Positions 8,401-15,580 of a DNA stretch of 24,990 nt are shown piece by piece; within the stretch, counting starts at the first letter, position 1; each line of letters begins with the position of its first letter. The stretch is from contig NZ_QUHB01000019.1 of the NCBI RefSeq assembly GCF_003479405.1, positions 1 to 24,990 of the forward strand. Direction: 5' to 3'. Under the pieces are notes generated by a model that saw only the letters and a list, made by a program, of their open reading frames with translations, did no database searches and was not told where the DNA came from. The translations under genes were made by a program, and so were the position numbers. This DNA comes from Eubacterium sp. AF16-48 (GTDB taxonomy: Bacteria > Bacillota > Clostridia > Lachnospirales > Lachnospiraceae).

Positions 8401-9254
8401 TAGATACACCTGTTTATGACAAGGGCAGCATATATGTATGTAAGAATAAAGTAGCAAAACCAACAGTATTTATTCCTGTATTTCCGGGAACAAACTGTGA
8501 ATATGACTCAGCTAAGGCTTTTGAAAATGCAGGTGCAAATGTTATAACAAAGGTATTTAAAAACCTTACACCTGAAGATATCAGAGATTCAGTTAATATC
8601 TTTGAAAGGGCTATTTCACAGGCACAGATTATTATGTTCCCAGGTGGATTTAGTGCAGGTGATGAACCTGACGGTTCAGCTAAGTTCTTTGCTACAGCAT
8701 TTAGAAATGCAAAGATTGAAGAGGCAGTACACAAATTGCTTAACGAGAGAGACGGTTTGGCATTAGGTATTTGTAATGGATTTCAGGCACTTATAAAGTT
8801 AGGCTTGGTTCCTAACGGAAAAATTACAGGACAGGATATTAATTCGCCAACACTTACTTATAACACAATTAACCGTCACGTATCAAAGATGGTATATACA
8901 AAGGTTGTATCTAATAAGTCGCCTTGGTTACAGAAAGCAGAATTAGGTGGTGTATATGTAAATCCTGCATCCCATGGAGAAGGAAGATTTGTAGCACCTG
9001 AAAGCTGCATAAAAGAATTGTTTGCTAACGGTCAGGTAGCAACACAGTATGTAAACGAACAGGGTATACCAACAATGGATGAAGAGTGGAATGTAAATGG
9101 TTCATACTATGCAATAGAAGGTATAACAAGTCCGGATGGAAGATGCTTAGGTAAAATGGCTCACATAGAAAGAAAAGGCACATCAGTTGCCACAAACATC
9201 TATGGTGAACAAGACCTTAAAGTCTTTGAATCAGGCGTTGAATACTTTTCGTAA
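5499..9254 (+). CDS. purL: phosphoribosylformylglycinamidine synthase, single chain
   Basis: 1251 residues. The enzyme converts FGAR, glutamine and ATP to FGAM in de novo purine synthesis. The length corresponds to the large one-chain form rather than the PurS/PurL/PurQ complex of Bacillus. An N-terminal PurS-like region (about 1-170) and linker come first. The synthetase core opens with DTYWSDHCRHTTFNT (about 222-236) and has NETHNHPTEIEPFGGAATC (about 326-344). A class I glutamine amidotransferase domain begins near 988 (PGTNCEYDSAKAFENAGA), with catalytic Cys1092 in GICNGFQ and a SHGEGRF segment towards the end. AGGAGG precedes the ATG. A long hairpin terminator follows, so the gene stands alone rather than in a pur operon. 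Confidence 0.98.
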   Translation: MSKVKRVYVEKKQPYAVTAKELTEDIKGYLEIDGLKEVRVLVRYDVENLSEDTYKKALTSVFSEPPVDDVYEETFPYDEANSKVFSVEFLPGQFDQRADSAVQCVKFLNEDENPVIKTATTYVLVGDISDAEFEQIKNYCINPVDSRETGLEKPETLVTEFEEPADVIIFEGFKDMEEKPLKELYDSLGLAMTFKDFLHIQNYFKNEENRDPSMTEIRVLDTYWSDHCRHTTFNTELTDVKFDEGYFNEPIEKTYESYLDTRKDVFGERKDKFVCLMDLALIAMRKLKKEGKLDDQEKSDEINACSIVVPVEVDGQTEEWLVNFKNETHNHPTEIEPFGGAATCLGGAIRDPLSGRTYVYQAMRVTGAADPTKPMSETLHGKLPQKKLVQGAANGYSSYGNQIGLATGLVKEIYHPDYVAKRMEIGAVMGAAPRRAVQRLTSDPGDIIILLGGRTGRDGCGGATGSSKIHTEESIETCGAEVQKGNAPTERKLQRLFRREEVSHIIKKCNDFGAGGVSVAIGELADGLHVNLDKVPKKYAGLDGTEIAISESQERMAVVVDKDDVEQFLKYANEENLEATVVAYVTEEPRLVLEWRGKEIVNISRAFLDTNGAHQETTVEVDMPDEEKNFFKKPVVDDVKDKWLETLSDLNVCSQKGLVEKFDGSIGAGSVFMPHGGKYQKTETQTMVAKLPVLKGKCDTVTMMSYGFDPYLSSWSPYHGAIYAVVDSIAKVVASGGDYKKIRMTFQEYFRRMTEEPRRWSQPFAALLGAYDAQMGFGLPSIGGKDSMSGTFNDIDVPPTLVSFAVDVAKEKDIITPEFKAAGNKIVKFEIVRDQYEKPVYEEVMKLYDKIHDMIQNGVIISAYALESKGIIPAVSKMAFGNNIGVSISGRIPGADLFAPSFGDIIAEIPSDKLDDITASYVLIGETNDKATFEYGYDSIPMDEALKVWEKPLEKVFPTRSHNDKSLLDTPVYDKGSIYVCKNKVAKPTVFIPVFPGTNCEYDSAKAFENAGANVITKVFKNLTPEDIRDSVNIFERAISQAQIIMFPGGFSAGDEPDGSAKFFATAFRNAKIEEAVHKLLNERDGLALGICNGFQALIKLGLVPNGKITGQDINSPTLTYNTINRHVSKMVYTKVVSNKSPWLQKAELGGVYVNPASHGEGRFVAPESCIKELFANGQVATQYVNEQGIPTMDEEWNVNGSYYAIEGITSPDGRCLGKMAHIERKGTSVATNIYGEQDLKVFESGVEYFS

Positions 9255-9267
9255 GCAAAGCCATGCA

Positions 9268-9330
9268 TAAATAAAAGTGAAAAGGCTCGATGAAAGCTTG
9301 CTTTCAAGAGAGCATTTTCACTTTTATTTA
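9268..9330 (+). terminator. long hairpin terminator after purL
   Basis: TAAATAAAAGTGAAAA (9268-9283) pairs with the complementary TTTTCACTTTTATTTA (9315-9330), and GAAAGC/GCTTTC extends the inner stem. Nearly 30 bp of stem with few mismatches, ending in T-rich sequence on both strands. Confidence 0.85.
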
Positions 9331-9336
9331 TATAGG

Positions 9337-9627
9337 GCGCAGCCCGAAACGAAATAGACCGAAGGTCTATGAGTTGCATGGCTTTGCATTCTCAAAAAGG
9401 TGTGCGCAGCCCGAAACGAAATAGACCGAAGGTCTATGAGTTGCATGGCTTTGCATTCTCAAAAAGGTGTGCGCAGCCCGAAACGAAATAGACCGAAGGT
9501 CTATGAGTTGCATGGCTTTGCATTCTCAAAAAGGTGTGCGCAGCCCGAAACGAAATAGACCGAAGGTCTATGAGTTACATGGCTTTGCATTCTCAAAAAG
9601 GTGTGCGCAGCCCGAAACGAAATAGAC
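9337..9627. repeat. 67-bp tandem repeat array, four copies plus a 23-base partial
   Basis: Units start at 9337, 9404, 9471, 9538 and 9605, a strict 67-bp period; copies differ by about one base (for example GTTGCATGG to GTTACATGG in the fourth). Each unit has a perfect hairpin ATAGACC-GAA-GGTCTAT and a second weak one around TGCATGGCTTTGCA. A 12-base piece, GCATGGCTTTGC, also occurs inverted right at the purL stop (9255-9266). The period is not a multiple of three; short ORFs run through it, but none looks like a protein. It ends 20 bases before the ribosome binding site of the next gene. Confidence 0.95.
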
Positions 9628-9661
9628 TTTCACAACTACCAAATAAAAGGAGGTACCGACT

Positions 9662-10297
9662 ATGAGTTATTTAAAAAATCTAAAATGGGAAATGATTATC
9701 TACTCATTGCTAAGTATTTTAATGGGAATACTTATGTGGAAATATCCCGGCAAAATAATGACAGGAGTATGCGTTATTTTGGCAATGATTTTGTTTGTAA
9801 TGGGAATCAGAAATATCATTGAATACAAAAGAAGCAATGTAATAAAAGACTTTTACAGATATGAATTAGTGGTAGGCATAGTGCTTATTGCAGCAGGAAT
9901 ACTTGTATTAGCATGCATGAAACTTATATTATCAATTATAACTTATGTTATAGCAATAATAATCATAATAAGTGGATTAATGAAAGTTGAAAATGCCATT
10001 GACCTTAAAAGAATGGGCAACCATTGGGTGCCATTACTCGTATTTGCCATAATATGTATTCTTTTGGGAATTTCAGTTTTAATGATGCCAATGAATTCCA
10101 ATGATAATGGAACAAAGACTGCAGGCGATTTCTTTATTCAATGCACAGGTATTATCTTTGCCGTTACAGGACTGATTGACCTTATTACAACATTATCTGT
10201 TTCAGGAAAAATAAAACGTTGGACCATAGAGCAGATAGCTTTTGATGCCGATAGAGATATAGAAGACGAAATAATAGAAGATGGTGATGATGACTAA
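9662..10297 (+). CDS. DUF308-type multi-pass membrane protein
   Basis: 211 residues with about six hydrophobic segments (roughly 10-25, 34-50, 69-85, 88-106, 121-141, 158-179) in helix pairs, as in the DUF308/HdeD-like family. A soluble C-terminal tail (about 183-211) ends in an acidic run of Asp and Glu. AAAGGAGG lies nine bases before the ATG at 9662. A GTG-started reading in another frame at 9601 comes from the repeat array and is not a gene. The protein ends inside the first of three 41-bp tandem repeats, which encode the acidic tail. Family function is poorly known; HdeD is linked to acid stress in enteric bacteria, but that cannot be carried over. Family call fair, role unknown. Confidence 0.82.
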   Translation: MSYLKNLKWEMIIYSLLSILMGILMWKYPGKIMTGVCVILAMILFVMGIRNIIEYKRSNVIKDFYRYELVVGIVLIAAGILVLACMKLILSIITYVIAIIIIISGLMKVENAIDLKRMGNHWVPLLVFAIICILLGISVLMMPMNSNDNGTKTAGDFFIQCTGIIFAVTGLIDLITTLSVSGKIKRWTIEQIAFDADRDIEDEIIEDGDDD

Positions 10298-10395
10298 ACT
10301 ATCCTATTAAAAAAATAGAAGATGGTGACAATGACTAATCTATTCTAATTAAATAATAGAAGATGGTGACCATAACTAATCCGTCCTAATTAAAA
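10273..10395. repeat. 41-bp imperfect tandem repeat over the DUF308 stop codon
   Basis: Three copies at 10273, 10314 and 10355, each opening with AATAGAAGATGGTGA. The first copy holds the last codons and the stop of the DUF308 gene; the other two lie downstream and have diverged at several positions. Confidence 0.9.
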
Positions 10396-10453
10396 ATATC
10401 GTAAGAACTAATATTGAAAAAAGAATAAATAGCACAATTATATAAGTGCATAT

Positions 10454-10505
10454 AAAAATCCACTTAGCAAACACCCGTTAAAGAGTAATGCTATGTGGAT
10501 TTTTT
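10454..10505. terminator. bidirectional terminator between DUF308 gene and aldo/keto reductase
   Basis: AAAAATCCACTTAGCA (10454-10469) pairs with TGCTATGTGGATTTTT with one mismatch, followed by a T-run; the A-run on the left gives a T-run on the other strand. It serves the two convergent genes. Confidence 0.88.
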
Positions 10506-10611
10506 AGTAAAGTATGTCTGGTACACCACTTAAATAAATACAACATTATTGGCACTGTAACAACATCATTTGTGCTAACACAATAAACGCATTATCGTCA
10601 TAAAATTTCCA
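10506..10611. other. intergenic spacer after the aldo/keto reductase
   Basis: About 100 bases past the bidirectional hairpin. A weak 7-bp stem (TTGGCAC/GTGCTAA, with one wobble) has no T-run on either side. I see nothing else in it. Confidence 0.4.
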
Positions 10612-11532
10612 TTATGGTAACATATGTCCGGCTGACAAATAAAGACGGTACCATTCGGAACGTTCTAATTTAACAGAGGTTGCAGCCGCAATCTCTTTCA
10701 TTCTTGAAAGCTTTGTAGTGCCGGCTATAACCTGCATATTGGCAGGGTGCCTTAAAATCCATGCAGTAGCAATGGTGGTTGGAGTAACATTATACTTATC
10801 TGCTAATTCATTTAGGACTTTATTAAGTTCCGGATATTTGTCACTGCCAATAAAAACACCTTCAAAAAATCCATATTGGAAAGGCGACCATGTCTGAATA
10901 GTTATATCTTTTAGACGACAGTAATCTAAAACACTTCCGTCCCGGTCAATTGCACCATCAGTAAGCATATTAACTTCCATACCATTAGCTACAATATTAG
11001 AAAAAGGAATACTATATTGAATTTGGTTTACAACCAGCTTTTGTCTAACATATTTCTGAAGCAGTTCCATTTGCATAGGTTTTTGGTTAGAAACACCAAA
11101 ATGTCTAACCTTTCCTGAGCTTTCCAAAATATCAAAAGCCTGGGCAACCTCTTCCGGTTCCACCAATGCATCCGGGCGGTGAAGTAAAAGAATATCAAGA
11201 TAATCAGTACCTAATCTTTTAAGAATGCCATCCACAGAATTGATAATGTGTTCTTTGGAAAAATCGTACATTACACCGGGAATGATTCCACATTTTGATT
11301 GAAGAACAATATCCTCACGGTTAATATTCATATTAGAAAGAGCCTGTCCAAAAAGTTTCTCACATTCGCCACCTGCGTAAATATCAGCATGGTCAAAAAA
11401 ATTAATTCCAAGTTCAATACATCCCTCGATATAACTGCTAAGGGCTTTTTCATCTAAGCAGTTAATTCGCATACATCCGGCAGCAACTGCTGGAACATGA
11501 AAATCTGTATTGCTTAATTTTATTGTATTCAT
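10612..11532 (-). CDS. aldo/keto reductase (YdhF-like)
   Basis: 306 residues, the usual length for this TIM-barrel family of NADPH-dependent carbonyl reductases. The catalytic tetrad is visible: Asp47 and Tyr52 in FFDHADIYAGG, Lys80 in QSKCG, His118 in LLHRPD. The C-terminal part has SNQ (about 147-149) and TPTTIATAWILRHP (about 251-264), then AGTTKLSRMKE, the phosphate-binding stretch for NADP. Closest in feel to YdhF-type oxidoreductases of unknown physiological substrate. AAGGAGG stands eight bases before the ATG. It is transcribed from a single-gene unit, convergent with the DUF308 gene. Enzyme class is sure; substrate is not. Confidence 0.93.
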   Translation of the reverse strand: MNTIKLSNTDFHVPAVAAGCMRINCLDEKALSSYIEGCIELGINFFDHADIYAGGECEKLFGQALSNMNINREDIVLQSKCGIIPGVMYDFSKEHIINSVDGILKRLGTDYLDILLLHRPDALVEPEEVAQAFDILESSGKVRHFGVSNQKPMQMELLQKYVRQKLVVNQIQYSIPFSNIVANGMEVNMLTDGAIDRDGSVLDYCRLKDITIQTWSPFQYGFFEGVFIGSDKYPELNKVLNELADKYNVTPTTIATAWILRHPANMQVIAGTTKLSRMKEIAAATSVKLERSEWYRLYLSAGHMLP

Positions 11533-11775
11533 CTTGTTGCCTCCTTGTTAATTCATAATACCTGATAAAGATTTCCTTTTATAATATGATGTGTGTGCAA
11601 AAATACATTATGCCACTCGCTTACATCATATTCTACTTAAAAATCATACTCATAGTATACTATTTTAGCAGCAAAAAAGTAATGCCTTATTAAAACAAAA
11701 GCAATTTTATTATAAACAAGTACCCTTTGCCTAAAAATACATATATTAATATATAAAACATTGTGGGGAAAATAA
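11533..11775. other. divergent intergenic region with a distant inverted repeat
   Basis: AATATGATGT (11583-11592) and ACATCATATT (11623-11632) are a perfect 10-bp inverted repeat 30 bases apart, upstream of the aldo/keto reductase. A palindrome AGTATACT lies nearby at 11654-11661. The rest is AT-rich and carries the candidate promoter of the ferritin-like gene. Confidence 0.5.
11727..11755 (+). promoter_or_regulatory. candidate promoter of the ferritin-like gene
   Basis: TTGCCT (11727-11732), 17-bp spacer, TATATA (11750-11755). The expected transcript starts only about 12 bases before the ATG at 11776, giving a very short leader with a GTGGGG ribosome binding site, so the call is tentative. 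Confidence 0.35.
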
Positions 11776-12315
11776 ATGATAGAAGACATGCTAACTAATA
11801 AATGCAATTTTTCCAGTGTAAAGCCAGCACTGGTTGCACTTCCGTATCCGGAAATAAAGGTAAAAGAAAGAAACAAGGCGTATGCAGAGTTGCTTGCATT
11901 GGATTATTGCGGTCAGTCATCTGAAATGACATCAACCATGCAGTATATAAATCAGGAAGGAAGAATGTCCGGCAATAAATGCGAGATAGCTCAAATTATA
12001 TTGGGAATAGCCATGGCAGAAATGATTCATCTTCAAAAATTAGGAGAATTAATATGCCTGTTGGGAGGAACATTAGATTTTACAACAAAAAATTCCACAG
12101 GAAGGCAGGTAATGTGGTCACCGTCTAATGTAAAAATAGGTGGAGATATACGAAATATGCTGTGGGCAGACATTGAAGGTGAGCGAATTGCCATTAACCA
12201 GTACCGCCGACATATGAATATGATAAAAGATAAAAATATCAATCAGATAATGGCAAGAATAATAAAAGATGAAGAATATCATATTATGTTGCTTAGGGCG
12301 TTGCTGGATAAATAA
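11776..12315 (+). CDS. ferritin-like diiron/dimanganese protein
   Basis: 179 residues that can be read as a four-helix ferritin-like bundle with metal ligands in order: Glu50 in helix 1, Glu82-x2-His85 (EMIH) in helix 2, Glu134 or Glu136 in helix 3, Glu166-x2-His169 (EEYH) in helix 4. The N-terminal Leu-Pro-Tyr-Pro segment (22-25) and the ALDYCGQSSEMTSTMQYI helix recall the manganese catalase/CotJC spore coat group as well as bacterioferritin-like proteins; I cannot separate these by eye. It has no rubredoxin-like CxxC domain, so it is not a classical rubrerythrin. Probable role is in peroxide or metal handling in an anaerobe. A strong terminator follows directly. Confidence 0.78.
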   Translation: MIEDMLTNKCNFSSVKPALVALPYPEIKVKERNKAYAELLALDYCGQSSEMTSTMQYINQEGRMSGNKCEIAQIILGIAMAEMIHLQKLGELICLLGGTLDFTTKNSTGRQVMWSPSNVKIGGDIRNMLWADIEGERIAINQYRRHMNMIKDKNINQIMARIIKDEEYHIMLLRALLDK

Positions 12316-12330
12316 AATTAAAAACTAATA

Positions 12331-12376
12331 AGCAGATTCCGGAATGAAATAATATGGTGCCGGAATCTGCTGCTTT
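12331..12376. terminator. bidirectional terminator between ferritin-like and antiporter genes
   Basis: Perfect 12-bp stem AGCAGATTCCGG (12331-12342) / CCGGAATCTGCT (12360-12371), with T-rich sequence beyond each arm on the strand it would serve. Confidence 0.88.
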
Positions 12377-12402
12377 GTATTAAGAATATGTAGTTAAAAA
12401 AA

Positions 12403-13992
12403 TTACCTATAAGTAACCACTACATCGTTCCTTCTTATATATGTCCCTCCATCAGGAATAAGACTTTCGTCTCCACGTTTTATAAGGGCAATTAGCACAT
12501 TCTCAGGGAGATCTAAATCCTGAATACGCTTGTCACACCAGCTGTGATTTTTGTCAATAACCACTTCTTCAAGATTCTCTTTTCCGGAAGGTTCATAGGA
12601 AGGAACACTTAATATAACGCTGTCGCCTCCAAGGATTTTCGTATCACCATTGGGAATAATGGTGTCGCCATTTCTTTTTATCATAATGGCAAGGGAATTG
12701 GTAGGCATATTAACATCACTTACAAGCTTATTTTCCCAGTTGTGTCCTTTAGGTATATACATTCGCATTAATGTAATGGCAGATTCTTCCTGATAATCGT
12801 TGAAAGTTTTACGGACATCATCATTGTCATCAATCATATTAAGTTTTCTGGCTACATAGGGAATTAAGGTACCCTGTATTGCTACGGAAAACAGTGCCAC
12901 CATAAAAACTATGTGAAAAATGTCAAAAGGAACATCCCTGCCACTGGCTACAACCATAATGGAAAACACAATGGAGGCAGCACCACGCAGTCCTGCCCAT
13001 GAAACTAAAAGACATTGCCTGTAACTACATTTAAAAGGTGCTAATATTGAAAAAACGGCTATAGGTCGTGCTATTAGCGTTAAAAATATTGCAATGAAAA
13101 GAGACGGAATTATAATTGCCACAAACTTATGAGGAAATGCAAGAAGTCCTAACAAAAAGAAAATAAGAATTTGCGCCAGACTTGTAAGTCCGTCAAAAAA
13201 AGGAATCATAATTTTTTTATTTTTAATTTTACTGTTTCCTAATATTATTCCTAAAAGATACACAGTTAAAAAGGCATTTCCGTCAATGGCAGTTGAAACA
13301 CCAAAGGAAAAAATAATAAGGGCAATCATAAAAATAGTATCTAATCCATCGGAAATAAGGGAGGTTTTTGTAAGAATTACAATACCTAAACCGGCAATGA
13401 TTACTCCAATAGCAATACCGTAAACAATCTGTGCAAAAGTAAAATATGGAAGATTAGTAAGTTTCCCACCATTTAATATAATGATACCTATCATTGTAAG
13501 AAGGTATGAAACAGGGTCGTTACTACCACTTTCAATTTCTAAAAGAGGGGCAGTGCTATTTTTAAGATTAAGTTTTTTTGTCCTGAGAATAGAGAAAACA
13601 CTGGCGGCATCAGTAGATGATAATACGGCACCAATAAGAAAACTTTCCGCATAACTAAGGTGTAAAACAAAATAGCAAAACACACCTGTTATGCCGGCAG
13701 TAATAAGTACCCCTACAGTAGACAGGCATATAGCACGTCCGGCAACATTTCCGGCAGTTTTCCACTTGGTATTAAAACCACCATAAAACATAATGAAACT
13801 AAGAGAAACAGTACATATTTTTTCTGCAAAGTCGTAGTTGTCAAACTGAATCTTAAAGAAACCATCGCATCCAAACAGCATACCGATAGTCATAAAAAGA
13901 ATAAGAGCAGGCATACCAAATTTGCCGGAAAATTTGTCTGCTAATATACATGAAAATAAAACAATAGCAATTAAAGTGAGAGTTATTGCCAT
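12403..13992 (-). CDS. CPA1-type potassium/proton antiporter with two RCK_C domains
   Basis: 529 residues. A membrane part of about 12 hydrophobic segments (1-385) has family-typical stretches: GGFNTKWK (about 72-79), SSTDAASVFSIL (about 125-136), EIESGSNDPVSYLLT (about 152-166, the Asn-Asp pair expected for ion transport) and SWAGLRGAASIVFSI (about 330-344). Two consecutive TrkA_C/RCK_C-like domains follow (about 405-465 and 475-529), as in the NhaP2/CvrA group. That group exports K+ or Na+ in exchange for protons at the cytoplasmic membrane. RCK_C domains of Firmicutes K+ transporters can bind cyclic di-AMP, so such control is possible but only inferred. AAAGGAGG precedes the ATG. Confidence 0.9.
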   Translation of the reverse strand: MAITLTLIAIVLFSCILADKFSGKFGMPALILFMTIGMLFGCDGFFKIQFDNYDFAEKICTVSLSFIMFYGGFNTKWKTAGNVAGRAICLSTVGVLITAGITGVFCYFVLHLSYAESFLIGAVLSSTDAASVFSILRTKKLNLKNSTAPLLEIESGSNDPVSYLLTMIGIIILNGGKLTNLPYFTFAQIVYGIAIGVIIAGLGIVILTKTSLISDGLDTIFMIALIIFSFGVSTAIDGNAFLTVYLLGIILGNSKIKNKKIMIPFFDGLTSLAQILIFFLLGLLAFPHKFVAIIIPSLFIAIFLTLIARPIAVFSILAPFKCSYRQCLLVSWAGLRGAASIVFSIMVVASGRDVPFDIFHIVFMVALFSVAIQGTLIPYVARKLNMIDDNDDVRKTFNDYQEESAITLMRMYIPKGHNWENKLVSDVNMPTNSLAIMIKRNGDTIIPNGDTKILGGDSVILSVPSYEPSGKENLEEVVIDKNHSWCDKRIQDLDLPENVLIALIKRGDESLIPDGGTYIRRNDVVVTYR

Positions 13993-14080
13993 ATAAAGCC
14001 TCCTTTCGATGATAAACTATGTCTATATTAACATAAAAATGACTTTAAAATGTTAGTTTATGATTTATATCCAATAGCCA

Positions 14081-14109
14081 TTGATTTAGCTGTATTTTTT
14101 TGGTATAAT
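14081..14109 (+). promoter_or_regulatory. sigma-A promoter of the HAD phosphatase gene
   Basis: TTGATT (14081-14086), 17-bp spacer, TATAAT (14104-14109), about 40 bases before the ATG at 14158. Confidence 0.75.
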
Positions 14110-14157
14110 TGTAAAATGTGTCGAAAAGGATAGAAATACAAAAACAGGAAAAGTAAA

Positions 14158-14964
14158 ATGGGAAAATTTACAGGGTATTTGATTTGTACAGATTGCGATG
14201 GAACATTAACATATGAACCGGGAAAAGTATCACAGGAAAATGCTGAAGCTATCAGATATTTTCAAAAAGAAGGTGGGTTGTTTACTTTAGCCACCGGGAG
14301 ATTTCCCGACCATGCAAAGCTGTTTGAAGGTCAGTTCAAGGTGAATGCTCCCATAGTATCACTGAATGGTGCAGTTATTTATGATGAGAAAAGGGATAGG
14401 ATTATTAAAACCTGGCATATGAACAGGAAAAAGACCCTTGAACTTTTAACATATGTAAATGACAACTGGAAGGAAGCAGAAACTTATTGGGTTAACACAA
14501 TAAGTAAAGACGGTAAGTTTGAAAGTGCTCATTTTGATTCAAAGGAGCATAAAGGCGAACCTAAAGCTTTAGCCCGGTTTATGGACAGTTTAGACAGTGA
14601 ACCGTTAAAAATATTGCTTTTCCAAAATGAAAATATAACCCCTAAACTTCAAAAGGATTTAAAGGAGAAGTTTGGAGAAGACTTCATATTTGATTTAAGC
14701 TGGCCGGAGGGCATTGAAGTAAACAGTGCACACAGTGGTAAGGGGGCAGCGGTCAGATACATGAAGGAACATTTAGGTATTGACATTCATACCACGTTAG
14801 GCATAGGAGATTATGAAAATGATATATCTCTTTTAGAATGTGCAGATATAGGCTATGCAGTGGGTAATGCTATTCCATATGTAAAGAAAATAGCAGACAG
14901 AATTACGGTTAAAAACACAGAAAATGCCATAGCCCGGATTATAATGGAATTGGGACAATTATAG
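14158..14964 (+). CDS. Cof-type HAD-IIB family phosphatase
   Basis: 268 residues, normal for the Cof/HAD-IIB group that dephosphorylates small phosphorylated metabolites such as sugar or cofactor phosphates. Motif I is Asp12-Cys-Asp14-Gly-Thr16, with Asp12 the nucleophile. LATGRF (about 44-49) carries the motif II Thr, Lys195 in NSAHSGKGAAV is motif III, and GIGDYENDISLLE (about 218-230) is motif IV with its acidic pair. A C2-type cap lies between about 80 and 185. AGGAAAAG precedes the ATG. Substrate cannot be predicted. It has its own promoter, and no clear terminator separates it from the small anchored protein downstream, so read-through is possible. Confidence 0.9.
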   Translation: MGKFTGYLICTDCDGTLTYEPGKVSQENAEAIRYFQKEGGLFTLATGRFPDHAKLFEGQFKVNAPIVSLNGAVIYDEKRDRIIKTWHMNRKKTLELLTYVNDNWKEAETYWVNTISKDGKFESAHFDSKEHKGEPKALARFMDSLDSEPLKILLFQNENITPKLQKDLKEKFGEDFIFDLSWPEGIEVNSAHSGKGAAVRYMKEHLGIDIHTTLGIGDYENDISLLECADIGYAVGNAIPYVKKIADRITVKNTENAIARIIMELGQL

Positions 14965-14965
14965 A

Positions 14966-15049
14966 AAAATGTTACACTAAATAAAGAGGAGGGAACATTT
15001 TAGAAAAACGTTTCCGATGAACTGCCGCTGATCGAAGAAGGTGGCATCG
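14966..15049 (+). promoter_or_regulatory. structured leader with an unused ribosome binding site
   Basis: AAAATGTT (14966-14973) and AACATTTT (14994-15001) form an inverted repeat around GAGGAGGG, a strong ribosome binding site not followed by a proper ORF. A second hairpin, CGATG-CTGCC (15015-15026, two bulged A) with GGTGG-CATCG (15040-15049), is richer in GC than its surroundings. Role unknown; may be a regulatory leader for the gene at 15075 or a gene remnant. Confidence 0.4.
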
Positions 15050-15074
15050 CATATTATACAAGGAGGAGATAGAG

Positions 15075-15512
15075 ATGGATAAAAAGAAAAAAAATATAAT
15101 TGCCATAGCATTAGTAGCAGTTATAGTAATTGCAATAATAGTGGCAGTAGTTGTTTCAAAAAAAGGCAAAGATAGTGATACACCGCAGACTAATAACGCA
15201 ACAGCAGCTCAGGTTGAGACAACAGTGAAAGCAGGTAATGAAAATGTGACAACAGCTGAAAATGGTAACGAAGATTTACCGGTAGCAGGTGATGAAACAA
15301 CAGCAAAAAGCAAAAAAAACTCAAAAAAGAGCAGCAAAAAAGGTAATAAGAACAATAAAGAAACAAACTACTGGGATAATATTTCTATTATAGAAGAATC
15401 TCAAAACAAAGAGCCAAAGACAAATAAAAAAGGCGAAACAGTAACAGAAGAATATCCGGGGCAGGATGACGGCTGGTCACCTATTGTATCACCGGATGAT
15501 TTGAAAAAATAA
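15075..15512 (+). CDS. small membrane-anchored low-complexity protein
   Basis: 145 residues. A lysine-rich start (2-6) precedes one hydrophobic helix (about 8-27, mostly Ile, Val and Ala), which would leave the rest outside the cell. The outer part is low-complexity: Thr/Asn/Glu-rich (35-77), then Lys/Ser-rich (about 78-97), then an aromatic patch NYWDNISIIEE (about 98-108) and a C-terminal segment with GWSP (about 133-136). No lipobox, sortase signal or enzyme motif is seen. AAGGAGGAG precedes the ATG. Such anchored tails are common in Lachnospiraceae genomes, but I do not recognise this one. A terminator follows. Confidence 0.75.
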   Translation: MDKKKKNIIAIALVAVIVIAIIVAVVVSKKGKDSDTPQTNNATAAQVETTVKAGNENVTTAENGNEDLPVAGDETTAKSKKNSKKSSKKGNKNNKETNYWDNISIIEESQNKEPKTNKKGETVTEEYPGQDDGWSPIVSPDDLKK

Positions 15513-15540
15513 CATATAGTTGTAATTTTCAACAAGAAAA

Positions 15541-15580
15541 CAAAAAAAATTGACTGGTGTGTTTACACCGGTCAATTTTT
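15541..15580 (+). terminator. terminator before rpoD
   Basis: TTGACTGGTGT (15550-15560), four-base loop, ACACCGGTCAA (15565-15575), then five T; 11-bp stem with one G-T pair, preceded by an A-run. Confidence 0.9.

Noticed and set aside
9337..9627. CRISPR array or a repeat-protein gene
   Set aside because: The whole 67-bp unit is repeated, with no variable spacers; the period is not a multiple of three, and the short frames through it are broken by stops.
9601..9822. Small GTG-started protein overlapping the DUF308 gene
   Set aside because: Its start comes from the repeat unit and its body is an off-frame reading of the DUF308 gene, which has the proper ribosome binding site and membrane-protein composition.
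11637..11876. Minus-strand ORF of 79 codons
   Set aside because: It overlaps the start of the ferritin-like gene on the other strand, has no ribosome binding site and no protein-like motif; similar opposite-strand frames inside purL, gltB, rpoD and others are shadows too.
14990..15060. Fluoride riboswitch before the anchored protein
   Set aside because: A GATG and a GCTGAT element recall it, but the order and conserved stems do not fit, and the downstream gene is not a fluoride exporter.
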